From Diplocloster modestus (lineage in GTDB: Bacteria; Bacillota; Clostridia; Lachnospirales; Lachnospiraceae), in the NCBI RefSeq assembly GCF_019042245.1, contig NZ_JAHQCX010000003.1, forward strand, positions 1-64,000: DNA of 64,000 bases, read 5' to 3'. Below are positions 7,072 to 15,915 of this stretch, piece by piece. The position numbers were made by a program, and so were the translations under genes. The notes under the pieces were generated by a model. It saw only the letters and a list, made by a program, of their open reading frames with translations, was not told where the DNA came from and did no database searches. Every line of letters starts with the position of its first letter. Positions within the stretch are counted from its first letter, which is position 1.

Positions 7072-7924
7072 GTGTTGCAGGAAGGTGCTCCGATTGCGCA
7101 AAAACCCCCTGCGGTGATCGCACAGCGGCGGAACAGAAGCTGACCGCCCGACATAACTCCTCCACATTCTCAAAACAGTATGTTGGTTTAAACGGAGTAT
7201 CCGCAAGGTCTTTGCGTTTCGCCTCCCCGGTCAGAAGCACGCAGGTCTCCACTCCCGCCCTGATTCCACAGGCGATATCGGTGTACAGCCGGTCACCCAC
7301 CACCAGTGTTTCGGAGCCGGTGAACCCGGTCTGTTCAAGACAGATATCCACGATCTTCCGATTTGGCTTACCGATATATTCCGGCCGTCTTCCAGCAGCG
7401 TCATACAGCATATTACAGATCGCACCACAGTCCGGTATGAAACCAAAAGGAGCCGGACAGCACAAATCCGGATTTGTGGCCACATAATCGATCTCTTCCC
7501 GGAATAAAAGCTCACAGGCTTTTTCCAGTTTTCCATAATTCAGCTCATTGTCGTACCCCACTACCACGCAGGCCGTGTCCGGTTCCACCTCTTCCGTGAC
7601 CCGCAGCCCCCAGCCTTTTAACTCCTGCACAAAAGAACGTGTCCCCAGCACAAACAGTTTTCTTCCGTCATAGCGTTCTTTCAGATAGAGGCACGCCGCA
7701 TAGGCAGCAGTCACAAAGTGCTCTTCCGGGACAGCCAGGTCCCACTTCTCAAACTTTTTCACATAATCCTTCCGGCTTTTGGTAGAATTGTTGGTAATAT
7801 AAAGGGCCTTTCCACCGATGTCGGTGATATAATCTAACAGCGCCCTGGTGCCGGGGAGCAGTTCATCCCCCAGCGCTATGGTTCCGTCGATATCGAACAA
7901 AAACAGCTTCTTTTTCTCCAGCAT
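7055..7924 (-). CDS. HAD-superfamily phosphatase, NagD/AraL type (HAD-IIA)
   Basis: 289 residues. Motif I is FLFDIDGTIALG (nucleophile and acid Asp), motif II TNNSTKS, the lysine is in IGKPNRK and the metal aspartates in VVGDRLYTDIACG. The cap between motifs II and III is the type C2 cap of HAD-IIA enzymes, which dephosphorylate sugar phosphates and glycerol phosphate. It lies seven bases after the AraM-like dehydrogenase. Bacillus araL and araM are neighbours in the arabinose operon, but no arabinose genes are seen here. Pairing with a glycerol-1-phosphate dehydrogenase suggests glycerol phosphate or a related metabolite as substrate (inference). The last 20 or so residues have no clear fold and run into the terminator. 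Confidence 0.85.
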   Translation of the reverse strand: MLEKKKLFLFDIDGTIALGDELLPGTRALLDYITDIGGKALYITNNSTKSRKDYVKKFEKWDLAVPEEHFVTAAYAACLYLKERYDGRKLFVLGTRSFVQELKGWGLRVTEEVEPDTACVVVGYDNELNYGKLEKACELLFREEIDYVATNPDLCCPAPFGFIPDCGAICNMLYDAAGRRPEYIGKPNRKIVDICLEQTGFTGSETLVVGDRLYTDIACGIRAGVETCVLLTGEAKRKDLADTPFKPTYCFENVEELCRAVSFCSAAVRSPQGVFAQSEHLPATQKNVP

Positions 7925-7931
7925 ACGGACC

Positions 7932-9290
7932 TCACATTCCGAATCCGGCCGTCAGCCGGTCGGCAAATTCCTCATTTAATCCAAGGTCAAACAGGATCTG
8001 CAGTAATCCAAACCGGTTTCTCAGTTCCTTGGCATACAGCACACTGTTTTTTACCATGGCGGCATCCACTCCGATTTCCGCCGGTGTGACGGGCGCGCCC
8101 ATCCCCTTGAGAACCGCGCTGATCTCTTCCGCTTTCGGCAGCATACGGATCAATGTCAGAACCTCGTCCCAATGCGCTTCCATCTGGTCAATTCTGCTGA
8201 GTACCACCTGCGGATCGTTCTTGTGTACCCTCTCTTCCAGAAGGATCACCTCCTCAGCCGCCGGATCGTATGCCTTTCGGATCTTTTCTTTCCAATTTTC
8301 CAGATCAAAGGCCCGGGCTTTTATCCTCGCCTTTTCAAAATCAACAGAAGTTTCCGCCAGCATCTCGTAGAGCTTCAGCGCACTGATGGTGCCGATTCCC
8401 ACTTTGGTTCCATGAAGCACGGCAGGACGATTCTGAAATAAGAACATCATCTCCCAGTAGTGGGATAAATGATGCTCGCTTCCCGACGCAGGGCGGGAAT
8501 TTCCCACATAGCTGATCGCGATCCCGGACAGGGTCAAGCCATTCATAACCGCCTCGACTGCCTTCGGATCCCTGGCGCTTACCAGGTCCGCATTTTCCAT
8601 AATGACCCGAATTGAATTCTGTACCATCTCTTCCACATATCCGCAGTAATATTCTCCCTGAAGCAAGTGGGAAATCTTCCAATCCGTCAGGCAGACATAT
8701 TTGCCCAGAATGTCACCGACACCTGCCGCGATCATCGGCATGGGCGCGTTGCTCAGAACCTCCACGTCGCCGATCACGCCCCTGGGCGTATGTACCTCAT
8801 AAGTCGTCTTTAACTGGTTTGTAATCATGGCCGCCACATTGGAGGAGAATCCGTCCATGGAAGGCGCCGATCCCACCACATAATAGTCCAGTCCCATTTT
8901 GTAGCTGATATATTTACATAGATCATTCAGGGTACCGCTGCCGACTCCGATCACCGCATCAAAATCCGGGCCAGCCGCCACTGTCAGCCGGCCGATCACC
9001 CGCTCTTCCGGAACCAGGGCTGTATCCTGATAGACAAAGGTGTCCACGGTAAAGCCCGCAGCTTCAAGTACCGATGCCGTACAGGAGCCGGCCGCTTCCC
9101 AGGTATTGATATCCGCCACTACCAGCAGCTTTTTATAACCATATTTTTTCAGAATTCCAGGCAGCCTTTTGATTGCCCCTCTACCGATATCCAGTTCCAT
9201 CAGATCTGTGTTATGGGTTCTGCCGCAGGCGCAGCCCGATCTTCCCTTTAAATACTCCTTCAACTCCATCAACCCGTTCAAGTCTACCAT
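7932..9290 (-). CDS. araM: sn-Glycerol-1-phosphate dehydrogenase (AraM/EgsA family)
   Basis: About 452 residues, an iron-containing-alcohol-dehydrogenase-like fold that reduces dihydroxyacetone phosphate to glycerol 1-phosphate with NAD(P)H. It has the nucleotide-binding GVGSGTLNDLCKY, the substrate loop SAPSMDGFSSNVA, the metal-site Asp in AGVGDILGKY, and the histidines in SGSEHHLSHYWE and VLHGTKVGIG. In bacteria G1P can feed archaeal-type ether lipids such as heptaprenylglyceryl phosphate; no prenyltransferase is in the window. I chose the ATG at 9290 behind GGGAAGAGAGG. The frame runs on to 9341, but a TACAAT -10-like site falls within that extension. The phosphatase gene follows. Confidence 0.88.
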   Translation of the reverse strand: MVDLNGLMELKEYLKGRSGCACGRTHNTDLMELDIGRGAIKRLPGILKKYGYKKLLVVADINTWEAAGSCTASVLEAAGFTVDTFVYQDTALVPEERVIGRLTVAAGPDFDAVIGVGSGTLNDLCKYISYKMGLDYYVVGSAPSMDGFSSNVAAMITNQLKTTYEVHTPRGVIGDVEVLSNAPMPMIAAGVGDILGKYVCLTDWKISHLLQGEYYCGYVEEMVQNSIRVIMENADLVSARDPKAVEAVMNGLTLSGIAISYVGNSRPASGSEHHLSHYWEMMFLFQNRPAVLHGTKVGIGTISALKLYEMLAETSVDFEKARIKARAFDLENWKEKIRKAYDPAAEEVILLEERVHKNDPQVVLSRIDQMEAHWDEVLTLIRMLPKAEEISAVLKGMGAPVTPAEIGVDAAMVKNSVLYAKELRNRFGLLQILFDLGLNEEFADRLTAGFGM

Positions 9291-9430
9291 CCTCTCTTCC
9301 CATCGTTTTCTTGATTGTAACATAAAATGAACCGCCGTCAAGAACGGAGGCCCTGCGCAATACTATTATTAATAAAATCCATGTTAACTATTATTAATAA
9401 ATCATCATTGGGGCCGGCAGTCCCTTCCCT

Positions 9431-9828
9431 GAGACTGTCCGAAAACCAGGGCGCAGCCCGCCAGGTGTCTGTTCTGTACGGACGTATCCTATGGGGTGCC
9501 CGCCAGGGAGAGCGGTGTCTATGGGCCTCTTCCTCATATAAGGCGCCCGTGTGAAATCTTAATGAAATCGAGCCGTCCGGTTGTGGGCGAAAGACTGCGT
9601 TCCGTGCAGTCTTTCGGTGGCTGTTGAGCCGCGAATGCATCCGGCATTCGGGGTGAATCAGCCACGTACCCGCAACCGGACGGCCCGATTTCATTTAGAT
9701 TTAACCGGGTAACAGCCTTAAGTGAGGAAGAGGCCCATAGACACTGCTCTCCCTGGCGGGCGCCCCATAGGATACGTCCGTACAGAGCGGACACCTGGCG
9801 GGCTGCGCCCTGGTTTTCGGACAGTCTC
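9431..9828 (+). repeat. Giant nested palindrome A (about 400 bp), possible structured RNA
   Basis: The stretch 9291-9833 has no gene. Arms of 106 bases at 9431-9536 and 9723-9828 are inverted copies with four differences (9470, 9472, 9497, 9514). Each one becomes a G-U pair if the plus strand is transcribed, and an A-C mismatch on the other strand. Inside lie a second stem (AATGAAATC and CCGTCCGGTT blocks) and two hairpins: GAAAGACTGC/GCAGTCTTTC (9589-9598 with 9606-9615) and GTGGCTG/CAGCCAC (9617-9623 with 9659-9665), the latter enclosing GAATGC/GCATTC. A related element in reverse orientation is at 15916-16295. I do not recognise the family. Confidence 0.85.
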
Positions 9829-9833
9829 CCTTT

Positions 9834-10463
9834 TTACCATAACAAATAAAAACAGAGTAGTATGATTGGCACATACATGAATACCAGACTTAAACGCTGC
9901 CATAAACCTTCCAATGAGAGGATGGAATCAGCATAGGCAGGCTTATCGGCCATTATAAATAAAACAAAAAAGATAACGGAGCAAAGAAAACTAATAGCTC
10001 CTGCACACATCCAGGCCAACGCATTTATTTTGTGAAAATAGACGGAAACCGTAAGGCCAGCTAAAGTTAAGATCATAAATCCAATGGCCGACCCTATGCC
10101 GTGGATTTTTGCCGGGAGAGTTTCAAGGGATTTGTCTTCACCGACGGAAAACAGACCAGATAATATGCAGCCCCCAACCGCGTATAGAATGAGGATGATC
10201 ATCAGTGCGATAGCCATAGGCATAGAAACAGAGACGATAAGATTGTATAACTGTACACTGCCGGCGATTAGTATCAGACCTAAAATAACAAGCCACGTAT
10301 TATATATCCTATGTAAGATAAAATGATGATTGCCTAATACACTCATAACCTGATAAAGCTGACTGTAACCTTTGTAAAACGGCCCCAGCAGGAGGGGTAT
10401 TATTATATCGGCGCACAGGGCGATTGGCAGTATATAGAGAAACAACTTTGCAGTATTTTCCAA
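9834..10463 (-). CDS. DUF998-family membrane protein
   Basis: 209 residues with about six hydrophobic helices and short loops. The N-terminal part MSVLGNHHFILHRIYNTWL matches the DUF998 pattern (a conserved small motif near the first loop, then Tyr-Asn before a long helix), and the middle carries AKIHGIGSAIGF, also seen in that family. The function of DUF998 is not known. It begins 13 bases after the SpoU methyltransferase and is likely the last gene of the dnaE-pfkA operon, but a metabolic link is not apparent. Its end lies five bases from palindrome A. Confidence 0.75.
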   Translation of the reverse strand: MENTAKLFLYILPIALCADIIIPLLLGPFYKGYSQLYQVMSVLGNHHFILHRIYNTWLVILGLILIAGSVQLYNLIVSVSMPMAIALMIILILYAVGGCILSGLFSVGEDKSLETLPAKIHGIGSAIGFMILTLAGLTVSVYFHKINALAWMCAGAISFLCSVIFFVLFIMADKPAYADSILSLEGLWQRLSLVFMYVPIILLCFYLLW

Positions 10464-10476
10464 TTTAGAATCTCCT

Positions 10477-11259
10477 TCATTTTGAGCCCGTTCTCTGTCT
10501 CTTCACTTCATACATCAATATTCCGGCAGCCATGGCTGCATTCAGGGATTCAACCTGTCCCTCCATTGGAATTCGGATGTACTGATCCGCTGCATCAGCA
10601 AGTTCTTCTGTAAGTCCGTTACCTTCATTGCCGATCAGGAAGGCGGTTCCTTTCTGATAGTCTGCGTCCGTATAGGACTCCGTGCCGCGCAGATGCGCGG
10701 CGTACGTCCGGATCCCGCGCTGATGCAGCAAGGGAATGAGGCCTGTCAGGCTGTCAGCGATGTGAACAGGAACCCGGTAAATAGAACCCATCGTGGAACG
10801 GATCGTCTTGGGGTTGTACAGATCCACGCTTTCACGGCTGATCAGGATACCGGTGACACCGGCTCCTTCCGCGGTTCTGATCATAGTCCCTAAGTTACCC
10901 GGATCCTGAAGGTTTTCGATCAGCAGAAGAAATGGGTCCGTCTGCTCCAACAGCTGGTCCGGATCAGGCTCCTGCCGCTTGATAACGGCGAGGATGCCTT
11001 GAGGTGTCTGTGTATCGGACATCTGCGTAAATACCTGGTCTTCCACAGCTTCAAAGGAAAGATCCGCAAGAAGGGCCTGACAGGATGAGTCCGCAAGTGC
11101 CGACGCACTTACATAGGCTTTCACGATACGGTCTCTTGGGGCTTCTTTTACCATCTTAAAACCTTCTACGACAAAAACCCCTTCTTCATTCCGAAGCCGG
11201 GGTTTTCTATTTAGTTGCATGACATGTTTGACTTGTTGGTTATGCGTACTTGTTATCAT
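10477..11259 (-). CDS. SpoU/TrmH-family RNA 2'-O-methyltransferase
   Basis: 260 residues. The N-terminal domain (residues 1-100, with RLRNEEGVFVVEGFKMVKEA) is the SpoU substrate-binding domain. The C-terminal part is the knotted SPOUT methyltransferase with the three family motifs: LIENLQDPGNLGTMIRTAEG, FLIGNEGNGL and PMEGQVESLNAAMAA. Such enzymes methylate a ribose 2'-OH in 23S rRNA or tRNA using S-adenosylmethionine. Its ATG overlaps the pfkA stop as TAATG, so the genes are translationally coupled. It resembles YsgA/RlmB-type proteins, but the exact target nucleotide cannot be deduced. Confidence 0.9.
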   Translation of the reverse strand: MITSTHNQQVKHVMQLNRKPRLRNEEGVFVVEGFKMVKEAPRDRIVKAYVSASALADSSCQALLADLSFEAVEDQVFTQMSDTQTPQGILAVIKRQEPDPDQLLEQTDPFLLLIENLQDPGNLGTMIRTAEGAGVTGILISRESVDLYNPKTIRSTMGSIYRVPVHIADSLTGLIPLLHQRGIRTYAAHLRGTESYTDADYQKGTAFLIGNEGNGLTEELADAADQYIRIPMEGQVESLNAAMAAGILMYEVKRQRTGSK

Positions 11260-12278
11260 TATCTTGACAGCGCCTTACTGATTTCATATTGGTATGCAGG
11301 GATATCTTTTTTCATTGCCAGTGCTTCGTCGATGTCAAAGTCAACATAATCGCCGTTTTTGTAGCCGACGACGCGGTTGGTCTTTCCGGCGCACAGAAGA
11401 TCCACGGCATAGGCTCCCATGATGGACGCGTACATTCTGTCTTTACAGGTCGGGCTGCCGCCGCGCTGCATGTGTCCCAGGATGGTAGCTCTCGTCTCTA
11501 CCCCGGTGGCGGCTTCGATCCGTTTCGCCATGCTCTCGGAATGTCCGATTCCCTCGGCGTTGATTACGATATGGTGTTTTTTCCCACGTTTCCGGTTGCG
11601 GATAATATTGTTGATCAGTTTCTGTTCATCATAGTCATATTTCTCAGGAAGCAGGATGTCTTCCGCTCCGTTGGCGATACCGCACCACAGCGCGATATAT
11701 CCGGCATTACGGCCCATTACTTCGATAATACTGCACCGCTCGTGGGACGTGGATGTGTCCCGTACTTTATCGATGGCTTCCATGGCGGTATTAACCGCGG
11801 TGTCGAATCCGATGGTGTATTCCGTGCATGCGATGTCCAGATCGATGGTTCCGGGCACACCGATCGTATTAATCCCCAGCGCAGACAGCTTCTGGGCACC
11901 CTGGAAGGAACCGTCTCCGCCGATGACGATCAGGCCCTCGATGCCGTGCTTGCGACATACTTCCGCCCCCTTCTGCTGTCCTTCCAGAGTCCGGAACTCA
12001 GCACAGCGCGCGGTGTAGAGGATCGTTCCTCCCTTTTGGATAATGTCGGACACTTTTCTTTTATCCATATCGATAATTTCTTCATTTAACAGACCATTAT
12101 ATCCTTTTAAAATGCCCTTGACAGTCTTTCCCTGGTCAGTTGCCCTTCTGACAACCGCACGGATCGCCGCGTTCATTCCGGGGGCGTCGCCGCCGCTGGT
12201 CAGGACACCGATTGTATTGATTTCCTTATTGCCTTCGATACCGGGCATTGCGGACCCGGAGGATAACTCTTTTGCCAT
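11259..12278 (-). CDS. pfkA: ATP-dependent 6-phosphofructokinase
   Basis: 339 residues, slightly longer than the usual 320 because of an N-terminal extension before INTIGVLTSGGDAPGMN. It phosphorylates fructose 6-phosphate in glycolysis. Visible elements are the ATP-binding GGDAPG and IGGDGSFQGA, the catalytic PGTIDLDI, and the substrate motif EVMGRNAGY. The Gly after GGDGS-type ATP sites supports ATP rather than pyrophosphate use. The start at 12278 begins MAKELSSGS behind GGGAGGAATT. The dnaE-pfkA order is common in Firmicutes. The gene lies 63 bases after dnaE. Confidence 0.93.
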   Translation of the reverse strand: MAKELSSGSAMPGIEGNKEINTIGVLTSGGDAPGMNAAIRAVVRRATDQGKTVKGILKGYNGLLNEEIIDMDKRKVSDIIQKGGTILYTARCAEFRTLEGQQKGAEVCRKHGIEGLIVIGGDGSFQGAQKLSALGINTIGVPGTIDLDIACTEYTIGFDTAVNTAMEAIDKVRDTSTSHERCSIIEVMGRNAGYIALWCGIANGAEDILLPEKYDYDEQKLINNIIRNRKRGKKHHIVINAEGIGHSESMAKRIEAATGVETRATILGHMQRGGSPTCKDRMYASIMGAYAVDLLCAGKTNRVVGYKNGDYVDFDIDEALAMKKDIPAYQYEISKALSR

Positions 12279-12341
12279 GCTGAATTCCTCCCATATATTT
12301 CGAACTATCTTTCGTTAATTTGTTCACATTTCCTTTCCATT

Positions 12342-15300
12342 CTAAAGGATTTCTTTTTTATTTTCAATACTCATTTCAACAACTTTAATGTTATTTTCTC
12401 CATATTTTGTAGTTAAACTGCTTAGGATCTCCGGATTAATTCTGATATTCCTGGCCGGAGGCAGCCGTTTTACCGCTTTGGGATTCTCTACATAGACCAC
12501 CACCCGGTCCTGTCCGTCGGAATCCCGCAGTGTATCATACAGATCCTGTTCCCCCGCTCGGAAGGCATCCAGATCGGGAAATTTCACCCAAAGCTCTCTG
12601 GGTATGGTATCAAACGGGATAATCTTCTCGCAGATCAGCTTACTTGCTTTTTCTTCCTCCGCCGAAATACGTCCTAAGACGAAAACTTTGCTGTCCTCTA
12701 TGAGTATTGAGCTATATTTTTCATAATCCCTGGGAAAGATAATAACCTCCACTGTGCCCACCAGATCCTCGATCTGGATAAAAGCCATCATGGTATTCGT
12801 CCTGGTAGGCTTTACCGTTTTACCGGTAATCATACCGCCGATAATCGCTTTCGCGCCGTCCCTCACTTTGGCTGCGCCGGATTCCTCATCGGGCAGGAAA
12901 TCCGTAGTAACCTGGGTAATGTTCTTTCTCCACTTCTCTTCATATTCTTCCAAGGGATGGCCGCTAATATACACGCCCAGCACTTCCTTCTCAAATCCCA
13001 GCTTCATTTCCTTGGAATATTCACCCACATCCGGCAGCTGAATCTCAAAAGCCTGTTTGTCTTCCTCCTCTACCAGATCAAACAGGGACATCTGGCCGGT
13101 CATAGAATATTTCCGTTCCTGATTGACACTGTCCAGCACCTGCACATAGATCATCATAAACTGCTTTCTGGTGCCGCCCAGGCTGTCCAGCGCGCCTGCT
13201 TTTATCAGATTTTCGATCACTCTTTTGTTCATGTCCTTTTCGGCCATCCTGGTCAAAAACTCCTTCAGGTTCGCGAAGGGCCCGCTCTGTTCCCGCTCCT
13301 CCACCAACGCGTCGATAATCGGACGGCCCACGTTCTTGATTGCAGACAGCGCATATCGGATCTTACCATTTGAAACGGAGAAATGCGTCTCCCCCGCGTT
13401 CACGTCCGGCGGCAGAATCTGGATATTCATCTGGCGGCAGGTCAGGATATACTCCGACACCTTACCTGGATTATCGATAACGGACGTCATCAGGGCCGCC
13501 ATGAATTCCACCGGATAATAATATTTCAGATACGCGGTCTGATAAGCCACCACCGCGTATGCGGCCGCATGGGACTTGTTAAATGCATATTTTGCAAAAT
13601 CGATCATATCGTCAAATATTTTATTGGCCGTTTTCTCCTCAATCCCGCGGTTGATACAGCCGGGAACTCCTTCTTCCTCATTTCCGTAGACGAAGTTTTT
13701 GCGCTCCTTCTCCATGACCGCCACTTTTTTCTTGGACATGGCCCGGCGCACCAGATCGCTGCGCCCCAGCGTATAGCCCGCCAGCTTCTGAACGATCTGC
13801 ATAACCTGCTCCTGGTAGACGATACAGCCGTAAGTGGGTTCCAGAATGGATTCCAGCTCCGGGCAGTCGTAGGTGATACTCTCCGGCGAATTCTTTCCTT
13901 TAATATAGAGGGGGATGAAGTCCATTGGCCCGGGACGGTACAGGGAAATACCTGCGATAATGTCCTCCAGGCTCTTGGGCTTAAGTTCTTTCATAAAGCT
14001 CTTCATCCCGCCGCTTTCCAACTGGAACACTCCGTCTGTTTTACCTGTCCCCAGGGAGGCCAGCACATCCGGATCATTGTAATCTATTTTTTCCATATCT
14101 AATGGAAGATGATGGCCCTTTTCCACCATATTCACCGCGTTCTGGATCACTGTCAGGGTCCGCAGTCCGAGGAAGTCCATCTTCAGAAGCCCCAGTTCCT
14201 CCAGAGTCGTCATGGTAAACTGTGTGGTAATCGAACCGTCAGCCGCCCTGGACAGCGGTACATATTCATCCACCGACTTCTGGCTGATCACCACGCCGGC
14301 CGCATGCATGGAAGTATGGCGCGGCAGCCCCTCAAGCCTCTTGGACATATCGATCAGGCTGCGCACCTGATCATCATCCTGATACATCTTGCGCAGCTCC
14401 GGATTCATCTTCAGCGCCTTATCTATCGTAATTCCCAGTTCCATCGGGATCGCTTTGGCGATGGTATCACACAGGGCATAGGGCAGGTCCATGACCCGGC
14501 CCACATCCCGGATCACACCCCGGGCCGCCATGGTACCAAAGGTAACGATCTGCACCACCCGGTCCTTCCCGTATTTCCTGGTCACATAATCAATGACCTC
14601 CTGTCTGCGTTCAAAACAGAAGTCAATATCAATATCCGGCATGGAAACCCGTTCCGGATTCAGAAACCGTTCGAACAGAAGATTGTAGCGGATCGGATCA
14701 ATATTCGTGATCTCCAGGCAATAGGACACGATACTGCCAGCCGCGCTCCCGCGCCCCGGCCCCACCATAATGTCATTTCTCTTCGCATAATTAATAAAGT
14801 CCCAAACAATCAGGAAATAATCCACATACCCCATGGTTTTGATGGTATCCAGCTCATATTCCAGTCTCTTTTTCAGGGTCCCGTCGTCGTCGGGATATCT
14901 CCTGGCAAAGCCGTCGAAGCACAGTTTATTCAGGTATTCCCATGAGGTAAATCCTTCCGGCACATCATATTTCGGCAGCTTCGTAACACCGAATTCAATC
15001 TCCACATTACAGCGCTTTGCGATCTTATGGGTATTCTCAAGCGCCTGTTTGGCATAGGGGAACAGCGCTTCCATCTCTTCCACAGACTTCACATAATACT
15101 GACCGCCCTCATAGCGCATTCTGTCCTCATCCGCCAGCTTCTTCGCAGTCTGGATGCACAATAAAATATCGTGAGGCTTTTCATCTTCCGCGTATGTATA
15201 ATGCACATCATTTGTAGCGACCAGTTCGATCCCCAGTTCCTGGCTCATACGGACCAGCTGCTGATTCACCGTCTTCTGAGCCGGAATCCCATGATCCTGA

Positions 15301-15824
15301 AGTTCCAGGAAAAAGTTTCCTTTTCCAAAAGTATCTTCATATTTTGATGCGGTCTTTTTCGCTTCCTCGTACAGACCTTTCTGAATATACCGCTGCACCT
15401 CACCGGCCAGGCACGCGCTCAGCGCGATAATCCCTTCGTGGTACTCCCGCAGCACCTCCATGTCCACCCGGGGCCTGTAATAAAATCCTTCCACATACCC
15501 TTTGGAAACAATCTTCATCAGGTTGCTGTAGCCCTGATTATTCTCAGCCAGCAAAACGAGATGATAATACCGGTCATCCCCTCCGGTGGTCTCCTTATCA
15601 AATCTTGAATTCGGGGCCACATAGACCTCACATCCCAGAATCGGCTTGATCCCAGCTTCTCTCGCCGCCCGGTAAAATTCGATCACTCCATACATCGCCC
15701 CATGGTCCGTGATCGCCGCGCTGTCCATTCCCAGCTCCTTTACCCGGGCCACATATTCTTTTATCTTATTCGAACCGTCCAGCAGACTATACTCCGTATG
15801 GACGTGTAAATGCGTAAACTCCAT
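12342..15824 (-). CDS. dnaE: DNA polymerase III subunit alpha (DnaE)
   Basis: About 1160 residues, the full length of DnaE. The N-terminal PHP domain opens with THLHVHTEYSLLDG. The palm carries the catalytic aspartates in MPDIDIDFCFERR, followed by the fingers (YQEQVMQI, LGRSDLVRRAM, AFNKSHAAAYA). Helix-hairpin-helix and an OB-fold (AIIGGMITGKTVKPTRT) form the C-terminal third. It is the replicative polymerase alpha subunit of the DnaE type. In low-GC Gram-positives it usually works beside PolC. The start at 15824 (MEFTHLHVH) sits behind GTGAGGTG; a longer frame to 15836 has no site. A good promoter lies at 15849-15877. Confidence 0.96.
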   Translation of the reverse strand: MEFTHLHVHTEYSLLDGSNKIKEYVARVKELGMDSAAITDHGAMYGVIEFYRAAREAGIKPILGCEVYVAPNSRFDKETTGGDDRYYHLVLLAENNQGYSNLMKIVSKGYVEGFYYRPRVDMEVLREYHEGIIALSACLAGEVQRYIQKGLYEEAKKTASKYEDTFGKGNFFLELQDHGIPAQKTVNQQLVRMSQELGIELVATNDVHYTYAEDEKPHDILLCIQTAKKLADEDRMRYEGGQYYVKSVEEMEALFPYAKQALENTHKIAKRCNVEIEFGVTKLPKYDVPEGFTSWEYLNKLCFDGFARRYPDDDGTLKKRLEYELDTIKTMGYVDYFLIVWDFINYAKRNDIMVGPGRGSAAGSIVSYCLEITNIDPIRYNLLFERFLNPERVSMPDIDIDFCFERRQEVIDYVTRKYGKDRVVQIVTFGTMAARGVIRDVGRVMDLPYALCDTIAKAIPMELGITIDKALKMNPELRKMYQDDDQVRSLIDMSKRLEGLPRHTSMHAAGVVISQKSVDEYVPLSRAADGSITTQFTMTTLEELGLLKMDFLGLRTLTVIQNAVNMVEKGHHLPLDMEKIDYNDPDVLASLGTGKTDGVFQLESGGMKSFMKELKPKSLEDIIAGISLYRPGPMDFIPLYIKGKNSPESITYDCPELESILEPTYGCIVYQEQVMQIVQKLAGYTLGRSDLVRRAMSKKKVAVMEKERKNFVYGNEEEGVPGCINRGIEEKTANKIFDDMIDFAKYAFNKSHAAAYAVVAYQTAYLKYYYPVEFMAALMTSVIDNPGKVSEYILTCRQMNIQILPPDVNAGETHFSVSNGKIRYALSAIKNVGRPIIDALVEEREQSGPFANLKEFLTRMAEKDMNKRVIENLIKAGALDSLGGTRKQFMMIYVQVLDSVNQERKYSMTGQMSLFDLVEEEDKQAFEIQLPDVGEYSKEMKLGFEKEVLGVYISGHPLEEYEEKWRKNITQVTTDFLPDEESGAAKVRDGAKAIIGGMITGKTVKPTRTNTMMAFIQIEDLVGTVEVIIFPRDYEKYSSILIEDSKVFVLGRISAEEEKASKLICEKIIPFDTIPRELWVKFPDLDAFRAGEQDLYDTLRDSDGQDRVVVYVENPKAVKRLPPARNIRINPEILSSLTTKYGENNIKVVEMSIENKKEIL

Positions 15825-15848
15825 AAGGCACCTCACTTTCTATTTCAG

Positions 15849-15877
15849 ATTATAACATACTCAACTATGTTCGCCAA
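15849..15877 (-). promoter_or_regulatory. Promoter of dnaE
   Basis: Minus-strand -35 TTGGCG (15877-15872) and a perfect -10 TATAAT (15854-15849) with a 17-base spacer, 25 bases upstream of the dnaE start codon. It lies between palindrome B and the gene. Confidence 0.7.
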
Positions 15878-15915
15878 TCGACATTTTTCTTGTTGGGGGA
15901 GATTGACTTTGGTCC

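Noticed and set aside
9431..9828. Retron or group II intron as explanation of palindrome A
   Set aside because: No reverse transcriptase in the window and no intron domain V-like sequence; the long outer arms do not fit either.
9338..9903. Open frames inside palindrome A on both strands
   Set aside because: They mirror each other because the DNA is an inverted repeat, have no ribosome sites, and encode low-complexity Arg/Pro-rich sequence.
11289..12089. A 266-codon frame opposite pfkA
   Set aside because: Antisense shadow of pfkA, which has all catalytic motifs.
13383..14945. Long open frames opposite dnaE (up to 278 codons)
   Set aside because: They are antisense shadows of dnaE; His- and Arg-rich composition and no ribosome sites.
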